Shown one piece after another: positions 34,574-42,323 of a stretch of DNA of 64,000 nt. This DNA comes from Paludibacteraceae bacterium (GTDB taxonomy: Bacteria > Bacteroidota > Bacteroidia > Bacteroidales > Paludibacteraceae). The stretch's first letter is position 1; each line of letters starts with the position of its first letter. Both the position numbers and the translations under genes were made by a program. The notes beneath the pieces were generated by a model. It was not told where the DNA came from, did no database searches, and saw only the letters and a list, made by a program, of their open reading frames with translations. The DNA lies in the NCBI GenBank assembly GCA_017417025.1, contig JAFPZY010000015.1, positions 1 to 64,000 on the forward strand. Reading direction: 5' to 3'.

Positions 34574-35641
34574 ATGAAGAAATTATTATTTATTATGTTT
34601 ATGATATTTCCGGCGTGGTTATTGGCAGCCAAGCCGGAGATACCAGACTGGGTGAATCCCGTTCTGCGCACGGAATTATATCCGGCAGGAACGTACTATA
34701 CAGGCTTTTCCTCTTTGAAACCGGAGAAAAATGAAGACAAAGATAAAGTATATGAACGCGTGCGCCAAAATGCTCGTATAGAAGCTGTCGCCTCTATTCA
34801 AGTAACTGTAGAGCAGAGTATTGACCGCTTTATACAAAACACGCAAAGTCGCAGTGATGTTTCTACCCGCGACATAATGACAACACGCTCCAACACACAG
34901 ACGGGTATAAAGGACATACCAGGACTGAAAGTGGAGCTGTGGGAGAACATCAAAACAGGCGAAGTCTATGCCTTTGCATGGGTCAAAAAGGCTAATCTCT
35001 ACAAACAACTGATACGGCGTACCGCAGTGAATCTGGCTAAGATTGAGAACGCTATCCAAAACGCCGAGGCTCTGGCAGGGCGGGGGGAAAAGGGACAAGC
35101 CAAAAGCCAATTGGCTGACATGACCACTTTGTTTGAAGATATTGAGAATGACCAGCGTGTGATGCTGAGCATTGATGCCTCAACAACGGATGAAGATTTG
35201 TCGCTTCAAGAAACAAGTTTGCTGAAAGAGCGTTTTCTCTCTTTGTCAGCTGATTTGAAGAACAGTATAGCTGTTTATATTGACTGCAAAGCTCAGTTGT
35301 TTGAGCGTGAGTATACGCCGTTGGAGAGCATGTTGAAAGGAAATCTGCAAAAATCAGACCTGTCGTTTACGGATAGCGCGGACGGCGCTGACTGGGTGGT
35401 GAAGGTGCAGGCGGAGGCTCGCGAGTACAGGAAGTCGGATTTTGGCGGAGTGAGCAGCTACTTTGTGTATGTTGATGCCGATGTCGCCATTGACAAGACT
35501 GCGAGCGGCAAGCGGGTGTACCAGAACATGATAAGCGAAAAGGGAGGTCACACAGTTGGCTTTGTTCAGGCGGCAGAGGAGGCGTATCGGCAAATTGCGC
35601 CGCTAATAAGCGAGGCGATAAAAAAGCAGATAGAGCAGTAG
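34574..35641 (+). CDS. LPP20-like exported protein
   Basis: A 355-residue protein with a signal peptide (about 1-18, ending LLAA) and no lipobox. The region about 20-140 follows the LPP20/FlgT-N pattern: PEIPDWVNP, YYTGFSSLK, ARIEAVASIQVTVEQSI, then LWENIKTGEVYAFAWVKK. The C-terminal half (about 230-355) resembles a second such domain: GADWVVKVQAEAREYRKSD, FVYVDADVAIDKTASGKRVY. It follows the CsgG-like gene by 3 bp. Pairing of CsgG-like and LPP20-like proteins suggests an outer-membrane complex; the function is unknown. Confidence 0.65.
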   Translation: MKKLLFIMFMIFPAWLLAAKPEIPDWVNPVLRTELYPAGTYYTGFSSLKPEKNEDKDKVYERVRQNARIEAVASIQVTVEQSIDRFIQNTQSRSDVSTRDIMTTRSNTQTGIKDIPGLKVELWENIKTGEVYAFAWVKKANLYKQLIRRTAVNLAKIENAIQNAEALAGRGEKGQAKSQLADMTTLFEDIENDQRVMLSIDASTTDEDLSLQETSLLKERFLSLSADLKNSIAVYIDCKAQLFEREYTPLESMLKGNLQKSDLSFTDSADGADWVVKVQAEAREYRKSDFGGVSSYFVYVDADVAIDKTASGKRVYQNMISEKGGHTVGFVQAAEEAYRQIAPLISEAIKKQIEQ

Positions 35642-35948
35642 GTCGCCGAGCCACGCGTTCCTGTGCAGCGGGAGTGTGCTTTGATTGCTTAGTGCCGGCT
35701 TTAACGGCAGCGCGTGATGCGGTAGTGACACGGTAGTGTGACAGTACAAATGACGGCGGCTGCAAGGGTACTGCGAGGGAAGAAGATGTTGATGTCCTTT
35801 GAGGGCAACCGCGCTTTGCTGTGCTACAAGAGGAAACAGAATCGGAGCTGCAGCCATTGGGACCGGACAGACAAACAAACTGCGGAGGGGACTCCGCAGT
35901 TTGACAATGCTCTTTTGTCTGCATATTAGGCAGACATGACCGAAAAAA
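35642..35948 (+). other. 307 bp gap between convergent genes
   Basis: Nothing recognisable except the terminator hairpin at 35877-35902. Confidence 0.6.
35877..35902. terminator. Bidirectional terminator
   Basis: A perfect 11 bp stem (35877-35887 with 35892-35902, aaactgcggag/ctccgcagttt) with loop ggga. The A and T ends suit termination from both sides. Confidence 0.8.
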
Positions 35949-36890
35949 TCAGAGGAGGTTGAGGTCCTTGAGGACGGCGGTCGTCTTGCGGACGGCGGCT
36001 TCGCTGGCGCGGAGTTTCTCCATCTCCTCGGACGAGATCTTGAGCTCGAGCACTTTCTCAATGCCGTTTCTGCCGATGATGCAGGGCACGCCGATGGTGA
36101 TGTCCTTCATGCCGTACTCGCCTTCGAGCGATGCGGAGCAGGGAATCATCTTCTTCTGGTCTTTGATGACAGCTTCTGCCACAGATGCAGCAGCGGCTCC
36201 GGGAGCCATCCATGCGCTGGTGCCGAGCAGTCCGGTGAGGGTGGCTCCGCCGACCATAGTGGCTTTCACCACTTCGTCAATCTCCTCGTCGGTGAGGAAC
36301 TCGCGCACGTTGATGCCGCGGTAGGTCATGTAGCTCTTGAGGGGGATCATGGTGGTGTCGCCGTGTCCGCCGATAACAAAGCCGTCAACGTCGTTGGCGT
36401 TGCATTTGAGGGCTTTACTCAGGTAGTACTGGAGGCGTGCGCTGTCGAGTGCACCGCCCATGCCGATGACGCGGTTGCGGGGCAGCTTGAGTGCGTGGCG
36501 AGTGAGGTAAGCCATTGTGTCCATGGGGTTTGACACGACGATGAGGATAGCTTCAGGCGAGTGTTTGAGCACCTGCTCGGCTACGCTCTTGACGATTCCT
36601 GAGTTCACGCCGATGAGTTCTTCGCGTGTCATTCCGGGTTTGCGCGGAAGTCCGCTGGTGATGATGACCACATCCGAGCCTTCGGTGCGGCTGTAGTCGT
36701 TGGTGACACCTTCAACCACGGTGTCGAAGCCCATGAGACGCGAGGTCTGCATGATGTCCATAGCCTTGCCTTCAGCGAGGCCTTCTTTGATGTCGATAAG
36801 GCAGACGCGGTCCGCCACTTCATTAACGGCGAGGACGTTGGCACATGTTGCGCCCACGTTTCCTGCGCCTACTACAGTTACTTTTGACAT
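35949..36890 (-). CDS. mdh: Malate dehydrogenase (LDH-like type)
   Basis: It interconverts malate and oxaloacetate with NAD. The 313-residue protein has the NAD-binding KVTVVGAGNVGATCA, the acidic Asp of LIDIKEG, catalytic-loop arginines in LPRKPGMTREEL, NPMD, GMGGALDSARL and the active-site His in VIGGHGDTTMIP. The frame extends to 36935 but the ATG at 36890 begins the fold; the extension covers the A/T-rich leader. A TACTTTTG box lies at 36940-36933. In this phylum the enzyme serves the fumarate-reducing branch of fermentation. Confidence 0.95.
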   Translation of the reverse strand: MSKVTVVGAGNVGATCANVLAVNEVADRVCLIDIKEGLAEGKAMDIMQTSRLMGFDTVVEGVTNDYSRTEGSDVVIITSGLPRKPGMTREELIGVNSGIVKSVAEQVLKHSPEAILIVVSNPMDTMAYLTRHALKLPRNRVIGMGGALDSARLQYYLSKALKCNANDVDGFVIGGHGDTTMIPLKSYMTYRGINVREFLTDEEIDEVVKATMVGGATLTGLLGTSAWMAPGAAAASVAEAVIKDQKKMIPCSASLEGEYGMKDITIGVPCIIGRNGIEKVLELKISSEEMEKLRASEAAVRKTTAVLKDLNLL

Positions 36891-36932
36891 GATATAAATA
36901 CTTATAATAAGGTTATTTATTGTTTTAGCCTG

Positions 36933-36940
36933 CAAAAGTA
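36933..36940 (-). promoter_or_regulatory. -7 box of mdh
   Basis: Minus strand TACTTTTG; no clear TTTG at the expected -33 distance. Confidence 0.5.
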
Positions 36941-36999
36941 GTGTTTTTTTTTTGAATATGGAAATTTTTCGTATAAAAAAACAAAATAAAGTATGATAT

Positions 37000-37031
37000 G
37001 TTGTATGATTGACAAAAAACCATTACCTTTG
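37000..37031 (+). promoter_or_regulatory. Promoter of the phosphate transport pair
   Basis: GTTG 37000-37003, 20 nt, TACCTTTG 37024-37031; 31 nt to the ATG at 37063. Confidence 0.65.
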
Positions 37032-37062
37032 TAGCGGTAAAAAATCGCTAATTGAACAAAAT

Positions 37063-37713
37063 ATGTCATTGAACAGTTTATTTTCGGTGTTTCTCCCGAA
37101 AGAAGAGAAGTTTTTCCCGCAGTACAAGAAGATGTCAAGCCGCATAGTGGCCGCCGCCGACCTGTTTACCGAGCTTGTGTCCACGACAGAGCACGACAGG
37201 CAGGTGGAGCTCTACACGAAAATCAAGTCGATAGAGACAGAGTGCGACAACATCATCATCAATATCTTCGACGAGCTGAACGACGCATTCGTCGCTCCCT
37301 TCGACCGCGAAGACATGCACCAGCTCTGTGACGACCTTGACGACGTGATGGACTACATCAACGCCTCCGCCAAGCGCCTTATGCTCTACAAGCCCAAAGC
37401 CATGCCCAACACGGCGATGCACATGGCGGAGATAATCCTCGAGGGGGCGAAAGCCATAGACGTGGCTTGCGGCGAGCTGAAGACCATCAACAAAAAGCCC
37501 GCCGTGGCTTTGGAGCAGTGCGCCAAACTGCACGACCTGGAGCACGAGGGCGACGACGTGTATGACAACTTCGTGAAAGAGCTGTTCGAGATGGAGGAGG
37601 ACACGAAAGAGCTGATAAAGATAAAAGAGATCATGCACAACATGGAGGAGGCCACCGACTGCGCCAACCACGTTGGCAAAACGCTGAAAACCATCATAGT
37701 GAAGTACGCATAA
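37063..37713 (+). CDS. PhoU-like (DUF47) accessory protein of the Pit transporter
   Basis: A 216-residue all-helical protein of the DUF47/PhoU family: FLPKEEKFFPQYKKMSSRIVAAADLF, CDDLDDVMDYINASAKRL, KLHDLEHEGDDVYDNFVKELF, MEEATDCANHVGKTLKTIIVKYA. The acidic D/E-x3-D clusters bind metal in PhoU relatives. The ATG at 37063 is preferred over 37009, since the longer frame crosses the leader. Only 6 bp separate it from pit; family members modulate that transporter. Confidence 0.9.
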   Translation: MSLNSLFSVFLPKEEKFFPQYKKMSSRIVAAADLFTELVSTTEHDRQVELYTKIKSIETECDNIIINIFDELNDAFVAPFDREDMHQLCDDLDDVMDYINASAKRLMLYKPKAMPNTAMHMAEIILEGAKAIDVACGELKTINKKPAVALEQCAKLHDLEHEGDDVYDNFVKELFEMEEDTKELIKIKEIMHNMEEATDCANHVGKTLKTIIVKYA

Positions 37714-37719
37714 TCTGCT

Positions 37720-38781
37720 ATGGCATACCTGATTATCATCATCGTCCTTGCCGTCTGCTTCGATTTCATCAACGGCTTTCACGATTCGGCCAACTCTATC
37801 GCGACCGTAGTATCGACCAAAGTGCTGAAGCCCGTGGTGGCGGTTGTGTGGGCGGCGTTCTTCAATTTTGTGGCGTTCTTCATCGCCGAATATCTGCTCG
37901 GCTTCAACATCGCCAACACGGTGCAGAAGGTGGTTGAGGCTGAGCAGGTGACTCTGCCCATCATCATTGCTGGCTTGTCGGCGGCTATAATATGGAGTCT
38001 GATTACGTGGTGGCGCGGCATCCCGTCGTCGTCGAGCCACACGCTGATAGGCGGCCTGATAGGCGCTGCGGTGTGCTGCAAAGGCGTGGATGCGGTGCAT
38101 TGGTCCACGGTGGGTGTCATCTGCCTGTTCATCATAGTTGCTCCGCTGATAGGTTTTGTGGCGGGCAACGTGATAACTCTGCTGCTCTACTGGTGCTGCC
38201 GCCGCGTCAAACCCCACAAGGCGGACGTGTGGTTCAAGCGCCTTCAGCTGGTGTCGAGCGCGTGCTTGAGCATAGGTCACGGCCTGAACGACAGCCAGAA
38301 AGAGATAGGCGTGATAGCCTGCGCACTGGCGGCTTTCGGCGTGCAGTACGGCTGGGACGCGCTGCCTTCGTGGCTGCTGCCGGACACCATGACCTATGCC
38401 GGCGAGGCGGGGCATAACTTCACCGGCGCGCCGTCGTGGGTGCCTGTCGCATGTATTACCGCCATTGCCGTGGGCACCATGTCGGGCGGCTGGAAGATAA
38501 TAAAGACAATGGGCAACAAGATAACCAAAATCACTCCCGTGGAGGGCTTCTGCTCTCAGGCTGCCGGTGCCATAACGCTGTTTGTGACGCAGAATCTGGG
38601 TGTGCCCGTTTCGACTACTCACGTCATCTCGGGCAGCATCATGGGTGTGGGCAGCGTCAAGCGGATGAGCGCCGTGCGCTGGGGCGTGACCATCGACCTT
38701 GTGACGGCATGGATAATCACCATCCCTGTTTCCGCGCTGATAGGTGCCTGTGTCTATGGGGCGATAATGGCGGTCGTGTAA
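37720..38781 (+). CDS. Inorganic phosphate transporter, PiT family
   Basis: A 353-residue inner-membrane phosphate:cation symporter with about ten helices. Both PiT signatures are present: CFDFINGFHDSANSIATVVST (about 11-31) and, in the second half, GHGLNDSQKEIGVIACAL; also PSSSSHTLIGGLIGA and PVSTTHVISGSIMG. It is shorter than E. coli PitA but usual for Bacteroidetes. It is cotranscribed with the PhoU-like gene upstream. Confidence 0.93.
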   Translation: MAYLIIIIVLAVCFDFINGFHDSANSIATVVSTKVLKPVVAVVWAAFFNFVAFFIAEYLLGFNIANTVQKVVEAEQVTLPIIIAGLSAAIIWSLITWWRGIPSSSSHTLIGGLIGAAVCCKGVDAVHWSTVGVICLFIIVAPLIGFVAGNVITLLLYWCCRRVKPHKADVWFKRLQLVSSACLSIGHGLNDSQKEIGVIACALAAFGVQYGWDALPSWLLPDTMTYAGEAGHNFTGAPSWVPVACITAIAVGTMSGGWKIIKTMGNKITKITPVEGFCSQAAGAITLFVTQNLGVPVSTTHVISGSIMGVGSVKRMSAVRWGVTIDLVTAWIITIPVSALIGACVYGAIMAVV

Positions 38782-38816
38782 AGAAGAAGGAGATGCCTTG
38801 CGCTCTCCTTCCGTAG

Positions 38817-38888
<72 letters not shown>

Positions 38889-38919
38889 ATGCAGACCCGG
38901 ACATTTCCGAATCGGGCTG

Positions 38920-38951
38920 CAAAGGTAAGGCAAAAAAATGATATGTGCAAA
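38920..38951 (-). promoter_or_regulatory. Promoter of tRNA-fMet
   Basis: Minus strand TTTG (38951-38948), 20 nt, TACCTTTG (38927-38920). Confidence 0.75.
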
Positions 38952-38978
38952 TATTTTTGAAAGAAAAAGCATTTTTTA

Positions 38979-40094
38979 ATGCAATTTGGTAAAATAATAG
39001 GGCAAAACAGTGTAAAGGACAGGCTCCGCAGGTCGGTTCTGGACGGCCGTGTGCCGCATGCGCTGATGCTGTCGGGGCCTGAAGGCGTGGGCAAACTGCA
39101 GCTCGCTGTGGCATACGCGCAATACCTCAACTGCCCTCACCGCACAAGCGAAGACTCCTGCGGCGTATGTCCCACCTGCCTGCAGTACGGCAAACTGCAG
39201 CACCCTGACCTGCACTTTGTTTTTCCCATAGTCAAAGGCGACAGCGGCGACACGTGCGACGATTTCATAGAGCCGTTCCGCAATCTGCTGCTCACGCAGG
39301 GCTATTTCTCGCTCGACGACTGGTATCGCGCTATGGGCGTGGAGAACAAGCAGGGGATGATTTATGAGAAAGAGAGCGGCGAGATACTGCGCAAACTGTC
39401 GCTGAAGTCTTTCGGCGAAGGCTGGAAAGTGATGATTGTCTGGCAGCCCGAGAAAATGAACACAGTGTGCGCCAACAAACTGCTGAAACTGCTTGAGGAG
39501 CCGCCCGAACAGACCATCTTCATCCTCGTCACCGAGCAGCCCGAGCAGCTTCTGCCCACCATCTTGAGCCGCGTGCAGCAGATAGCGGTGAACAGGCTCA
39601 CAGAGGAGGAACTCTCGTCGCGTTTCTCGCCCGAAATAGCGCACATAGCCTCCGGCAGTTATCTGTCAGCCAAGCGTTTGGCGGAAAATGCCGACGACAC
39701 TCACAAGTGGCTCGACGACTTCATCGCCCTCATGCGCCGCGCATGGCTGGTGGGCAACAAGAAGGACTACGCCGCCTTGCAGGAGCTGCGCAAATGGAGT
39801 CTGGAGATGGCCGACAGCAAGGTGGGGCGCGAGAAGCAGAAGGCTTTTCTGCAATATGCGCAGCAGCAGGTTCGCGAGAACTACATCCGCAACTTCGGCT
39901 GCCCGTCTGTAAACTACCAGACCGAGGCTGAAACCGCTTTCAGCCGCAACTTCGCCGCCTTCATCAACGACGGCAATGTCGGGAAGATTATGGAGCAGCT
40001 GGCTCTCGCAGAAAAACAGATAACCCAGAACGGCAACGCGAAAATCATATTTTTCGACCTCTGCCTGCAAATGATAGTACTGATAAAGAGATAA
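38979..40094 (+). CDS. holB: DNA polymerase III delta-prime-like clamp-loader subunit
   Basis: A 371-residue AAA+ protein of the clamp loader. The Walker A-like GPEGVGKLQLA is near residue 33; a zinc module C-x8-C-x2-C-x2-C spans about 50-65 (CPHRTSEDSCGVCPTC); KLLKLLEEPPEQTIFIL and LLPTILSRVQ follow. Unlike gamma/tau the sensor residues are partly degenerate, fitting delta-prime. It is followed after 13 bp by ricT, an association also seen in Firmicutes. Confidence 0.9.
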   Translation: MQFGKIIGQNSVKDRLRRSVLDGRVPHALMLSGPEGVGKLQLAVAYAQYLNCPHRTSEDSCGVCPTCLQYGKLQHPDLHFVFPIVKGDSGDTCDDFIEPFRNLLLTQGYFSLDDWYRAMGVENKQGMIYEKESGEILRKLSLKSFGEGWKVMIVWQPEKMNTVCANKLLKLLEEPPEQTIFILVTEQPEQLLPTILSRVQQIAVNRLTEEELSSRFSPEIAHIASGSYLSAKRLAENADDTHKWLDDFIALMRRAWLVGNKKDYAALQELRKWSLEMADSKVGREKQKAFLQYAQQQVRENYIRNFGCPSVNYQTEAETAFSRNFAAFINDGNVGKIMEQLALAEKQITQNGNAKIIFFDLCLQMIVLIKR

Positions 40095-40107
40095 TAAAAC
40101 AACAGCA

Positions 40108-41133
40108 ATGAATACCAATTTCACTCTTAACAACGAGTCGTGCCTCTTTTCGCAGAAGGCCTGCCGCCGCAATTCGGCGCACATGCTTCCTGTCACCGAC
40201 TGGCTTAGCGACCTGCCGGAGAACGTCCGCGAGACCGACCTCGTTGAGATACAGTTCAAAAACACCCGCAAGGGGTTTTATATCAATGCCGACAAACTGC
40301 CTCTTGAGAAAGGCTCCGTCGTTGTTGTCGGTGCCAACCCGGGCTACGACATCGGCGAAGTGGTGCTCACAGGGCGGCTGGTGCTCTGCCAGATGAAGAA
40401 GAACCGCATCGACACCACCCGCTACGAGATTCGCCCCGTGCTGCGCTTCGCCACTGAGCAGGACCTTGAGCGTGCCGCCGAAGCACATGCCAAAGAGCAG
40501 GACACCATGATCCGCTCGCGCCAGCTTGCCAAGTCGCTCGGCTTGGAAATGAAAATAGGCGATGTGGAGTATCAGGGCGACGGCACAAAGGCCATCTTCT
40601 ACTACATCGCCGACGGGCGCGTGGACTTCCGCCAACTTATCAAAGTCTATGCCGAGACTTTCCGTATCCGCATAGAAATGAAGCAGATAGGCGCGCGGCA
40701 GGAGGCGGGTCGCATCGGCGGAACAGGGCCTTGCGGGCGCGAGTTGTGCTGCTCTACCTGGATGACCAACTTCTCTTCGGTCGGCACAGGCGCGGCAAGG
40801 CTGCAGAACCTCTCGCCCAACCCCCAGAAGCTGGCGGGGCAGTGCGCCAAACTCAAGTGCTGCCTCAACTACGAGGTGCCACTCTACGAGGAGGCGCGCA
40901 AACTCGGCTACTCGCTCGGCTCTACAGGCACGGAGGAAGTTGAGGAACCCGACCTCGGATACCAGAATGTGGTGGGCCAGGACGACCTCACGCGCTTCGA
41001 CAAGAAGAAAAAGAACCGCAACAACAATAACAACCGCCCTGAACGGCGAAACAACAACCGCGACAGACACGACAACCGTCCGCATGACAACAGGCGCAAT
41101 GAAAACAAAAACAATACTCCTCCTGCTCAGTAG
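40108..41133 (+). CDS. ricT: RicT/PSP1-domain protein
   Basis: A 341-residue protein of the RicT (YaaT/PSP1) family, part of an Fe-S-binding complex that affects RNA processing in Bacillus. The PSP1 domain is about residues 40-250 (LVEIQFKNTRKGFY, IFYYIADGRVDFRQLIK, IEMKQIGARQEAGRIGGTGPCGRELCC, KLAGQCAKLKCCLNYE). The cysteines of GPCGRELCC and CAKLKCCLNY are the likely cluster ligands. The last ~50 residues are an Asn/Arg/Asp-rich tail. The gldH start lies 35 bp inside its end. Confidence 0.9.
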   Translation: MNTNFTLNNESCLFSQKACRRNSAHMLPVTDWLSDLPENVRETDLVEIQFKNTRKGFYINADKLPLEKGSVVVVGANPGYDIGEVVLTGRLVLCQMKKNRIDTTRYEIRPVLRFATEQDLERAAEAHAKEQDTMIRSRQLAKSLGLEMKIGDVEYQGDGTKAIFYYIADGRVDFRQLIKVYAETFRIRIEMKQIGARQEAGRIGGTGPCGRELCCSTWMTNFSSVGTGAARLQNLSPNPQKLAGQCAKLKCCLNYEVPLYEEARKLGYSLGSTGTEEVEEPDLGYQNVVGQDDLTRFDKKKKNRNNNNNRPERRNNNRDRHDNRPHDNRRNENKNNTPPAQ

Positions 41134-41560
41134 TGTCCTGCTCGCGGCATGCGACACGGCCACTGTCTATACTGGCTTCCGCCCCACGCCTGAAAACGGC
41201 TGGGACAAGGACTCTGTGCTCACATGGTCCTTCGCTGTCAGCGACACGGCGGTCCCCTACGACATTCTGCTGCACATACGCCACACCGAGCGCTACCAGT
41301 ACCAGAACATGTGGCTTTTCCTCAATGGCGACAGGGACACTATCGAGTTCTATCTGGCCGACGACCGCGGGCTGTGGCTTGGCAATCGGGGCAACGGAAC
41401 TGTCTCAATGCCTGTGCTTTACGAGCACGACTACCGCTTCGCCCATCCCGGCATGCACACTCTCTCGCTGCGCCACGGCATGAGGCAGGAGCAGCTTCGC
41501 GGAGTAACAGGAGTAGGGCTGGAAATACGAAAATCAGAATACAGGCATGGGAAAGAATAA
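41099..41560 (+). CDS. gldH: Gliding-motility lipoprotein GldH
   Basis: A 153-residue lipoprotein: signal peptide with lipobox VLLAAC (Cys18), then a GldH-type beta domain (WSFAVSDTAVPYDILLHIRHTERYQYQNMWLFL, then a C-terminal GVGLEIRK). In gliding Flavobacteria it is needed for movement; in non-gliding Bacteroidales it is retained with an unclear envelope role. The ATG at 41099 overlaps ricT by 35 bp, and trmB begins 14 bp before its end. The longer frame from 40940 is the ricT shadow. Confidence 0.85.
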   Translation: MKTKTILLLLSSVLLAACDTATVYTGFRPTPENGWDKDSVLTWSFAVSDTAVPYDILLHIRHTERYQYQNMWLFLNGDRDTIEFYLADDRGLWLGNRGNGTVSMPVLYEHDYRFAHPGMHTLSLRHGMRQEQLRGVTGVGLEIRKSEYRHGKE

Positions 41561-42311
41561 ACTCAAAAAATTCGCAGAAATGGAGCAGCTGCCCAATGTC
41601 TTCCAGTGCTCCATGAAGGACCTTGCGCCCGACCATCCCGTTGTCCGCATGGCGGGGCGGTGGCGCGATGCCTATTTCCGCAACGGCAACCCGCTTGTCC
41701 TTGAACTGGGCTGCGGGCACGGCGAATATACCGTCGGCCTGGCGCGGCGCTGTCCGGACATTAACTTCATTGGCATTGACATCAAAGGCGCGCGTATGTG
41801 GGCGGGCGCAAGGTTGGCCCACGAGGACCGGCTCCCCAACGTGGCTTTCCTGCGCACAAGCATCGAGTGGCTCCCGTCGTTCTTTGCCGCCGGAGAGGTG
41901 GACGGGCTCTGGATTACCTTCCCCGACCCGCAGATGAAAAAGGCCTCCAAGCGCCTCACTTCCACCTTCTTCATGCAGCGCTATCTACGCGTCATGCGCA
42001 GCGGCGGGCTCATCAACCTCAAAACCGACAGCCCTTTCCTTTATACATACACGCGCGCGATGCTCGAGGAGAACGCCTGCAGCGTCATTGCCGACACCGA
42101 CAACCTCTATGCCTGCAACCTGCAGGACCCGCGCTTCGCCGAGGCAGGAGCGCTGCAGACGCACTATGAGCACCAGTGGCTCGACCGCGGACTGACCATC
42201 AAATACCTCTGCTGGAAGCTCGAAGAGCGCAATGAATGGCGCGAACCGGACATCGAAATAGAGAAAGACACATACCGCTCTTACGGGCGCAACTATACTG
42301 TATCACAATAA
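41547..42311 (+). CDS. trmB: tRNA (guanine-N7-)-methyltransferase
   Basis: TrmB methylates G46 in the tRNA variable loop. The 254-residue protein has the SAM motif LELGCGHGEYTVGLA (about 52-66), NFIGIDIKGARMW, and the TrmB signature ITFPDPQMKKASKRLTS. The N-terminus KNKLKKFAEMEQLPNVFQ is typical for Bacteroidetes TrmB. It overlaps gldH by 14 bp, making ricT-gldH-trmB one coupled unit. Confidence 0.93.
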   Translation: MGKNKLKKFAEMEQLPNVFQCSMKDLAPDHPVVRMAGRWRDAYFRNGNPLVLELGCGHGEYTVGLARRCPDINFIGIDIKGARMWAGARLAHEDRLPNVAFLRTSIEWLPSFFAAGEVDGLWITFPDPQMKKASKRLTSTFFMQRYLRVMRSGGLINLKTDSPFLYTYTRAMLEENACSVIADTDNLYACNLQDPRFAEAGALQTHYEHQWLDRGLTIKYLCWKLEERNEWREPDIEIEKDTYRSYGRNYTVSQ

Positions 42312-42323
42312 ATTATACATCTT

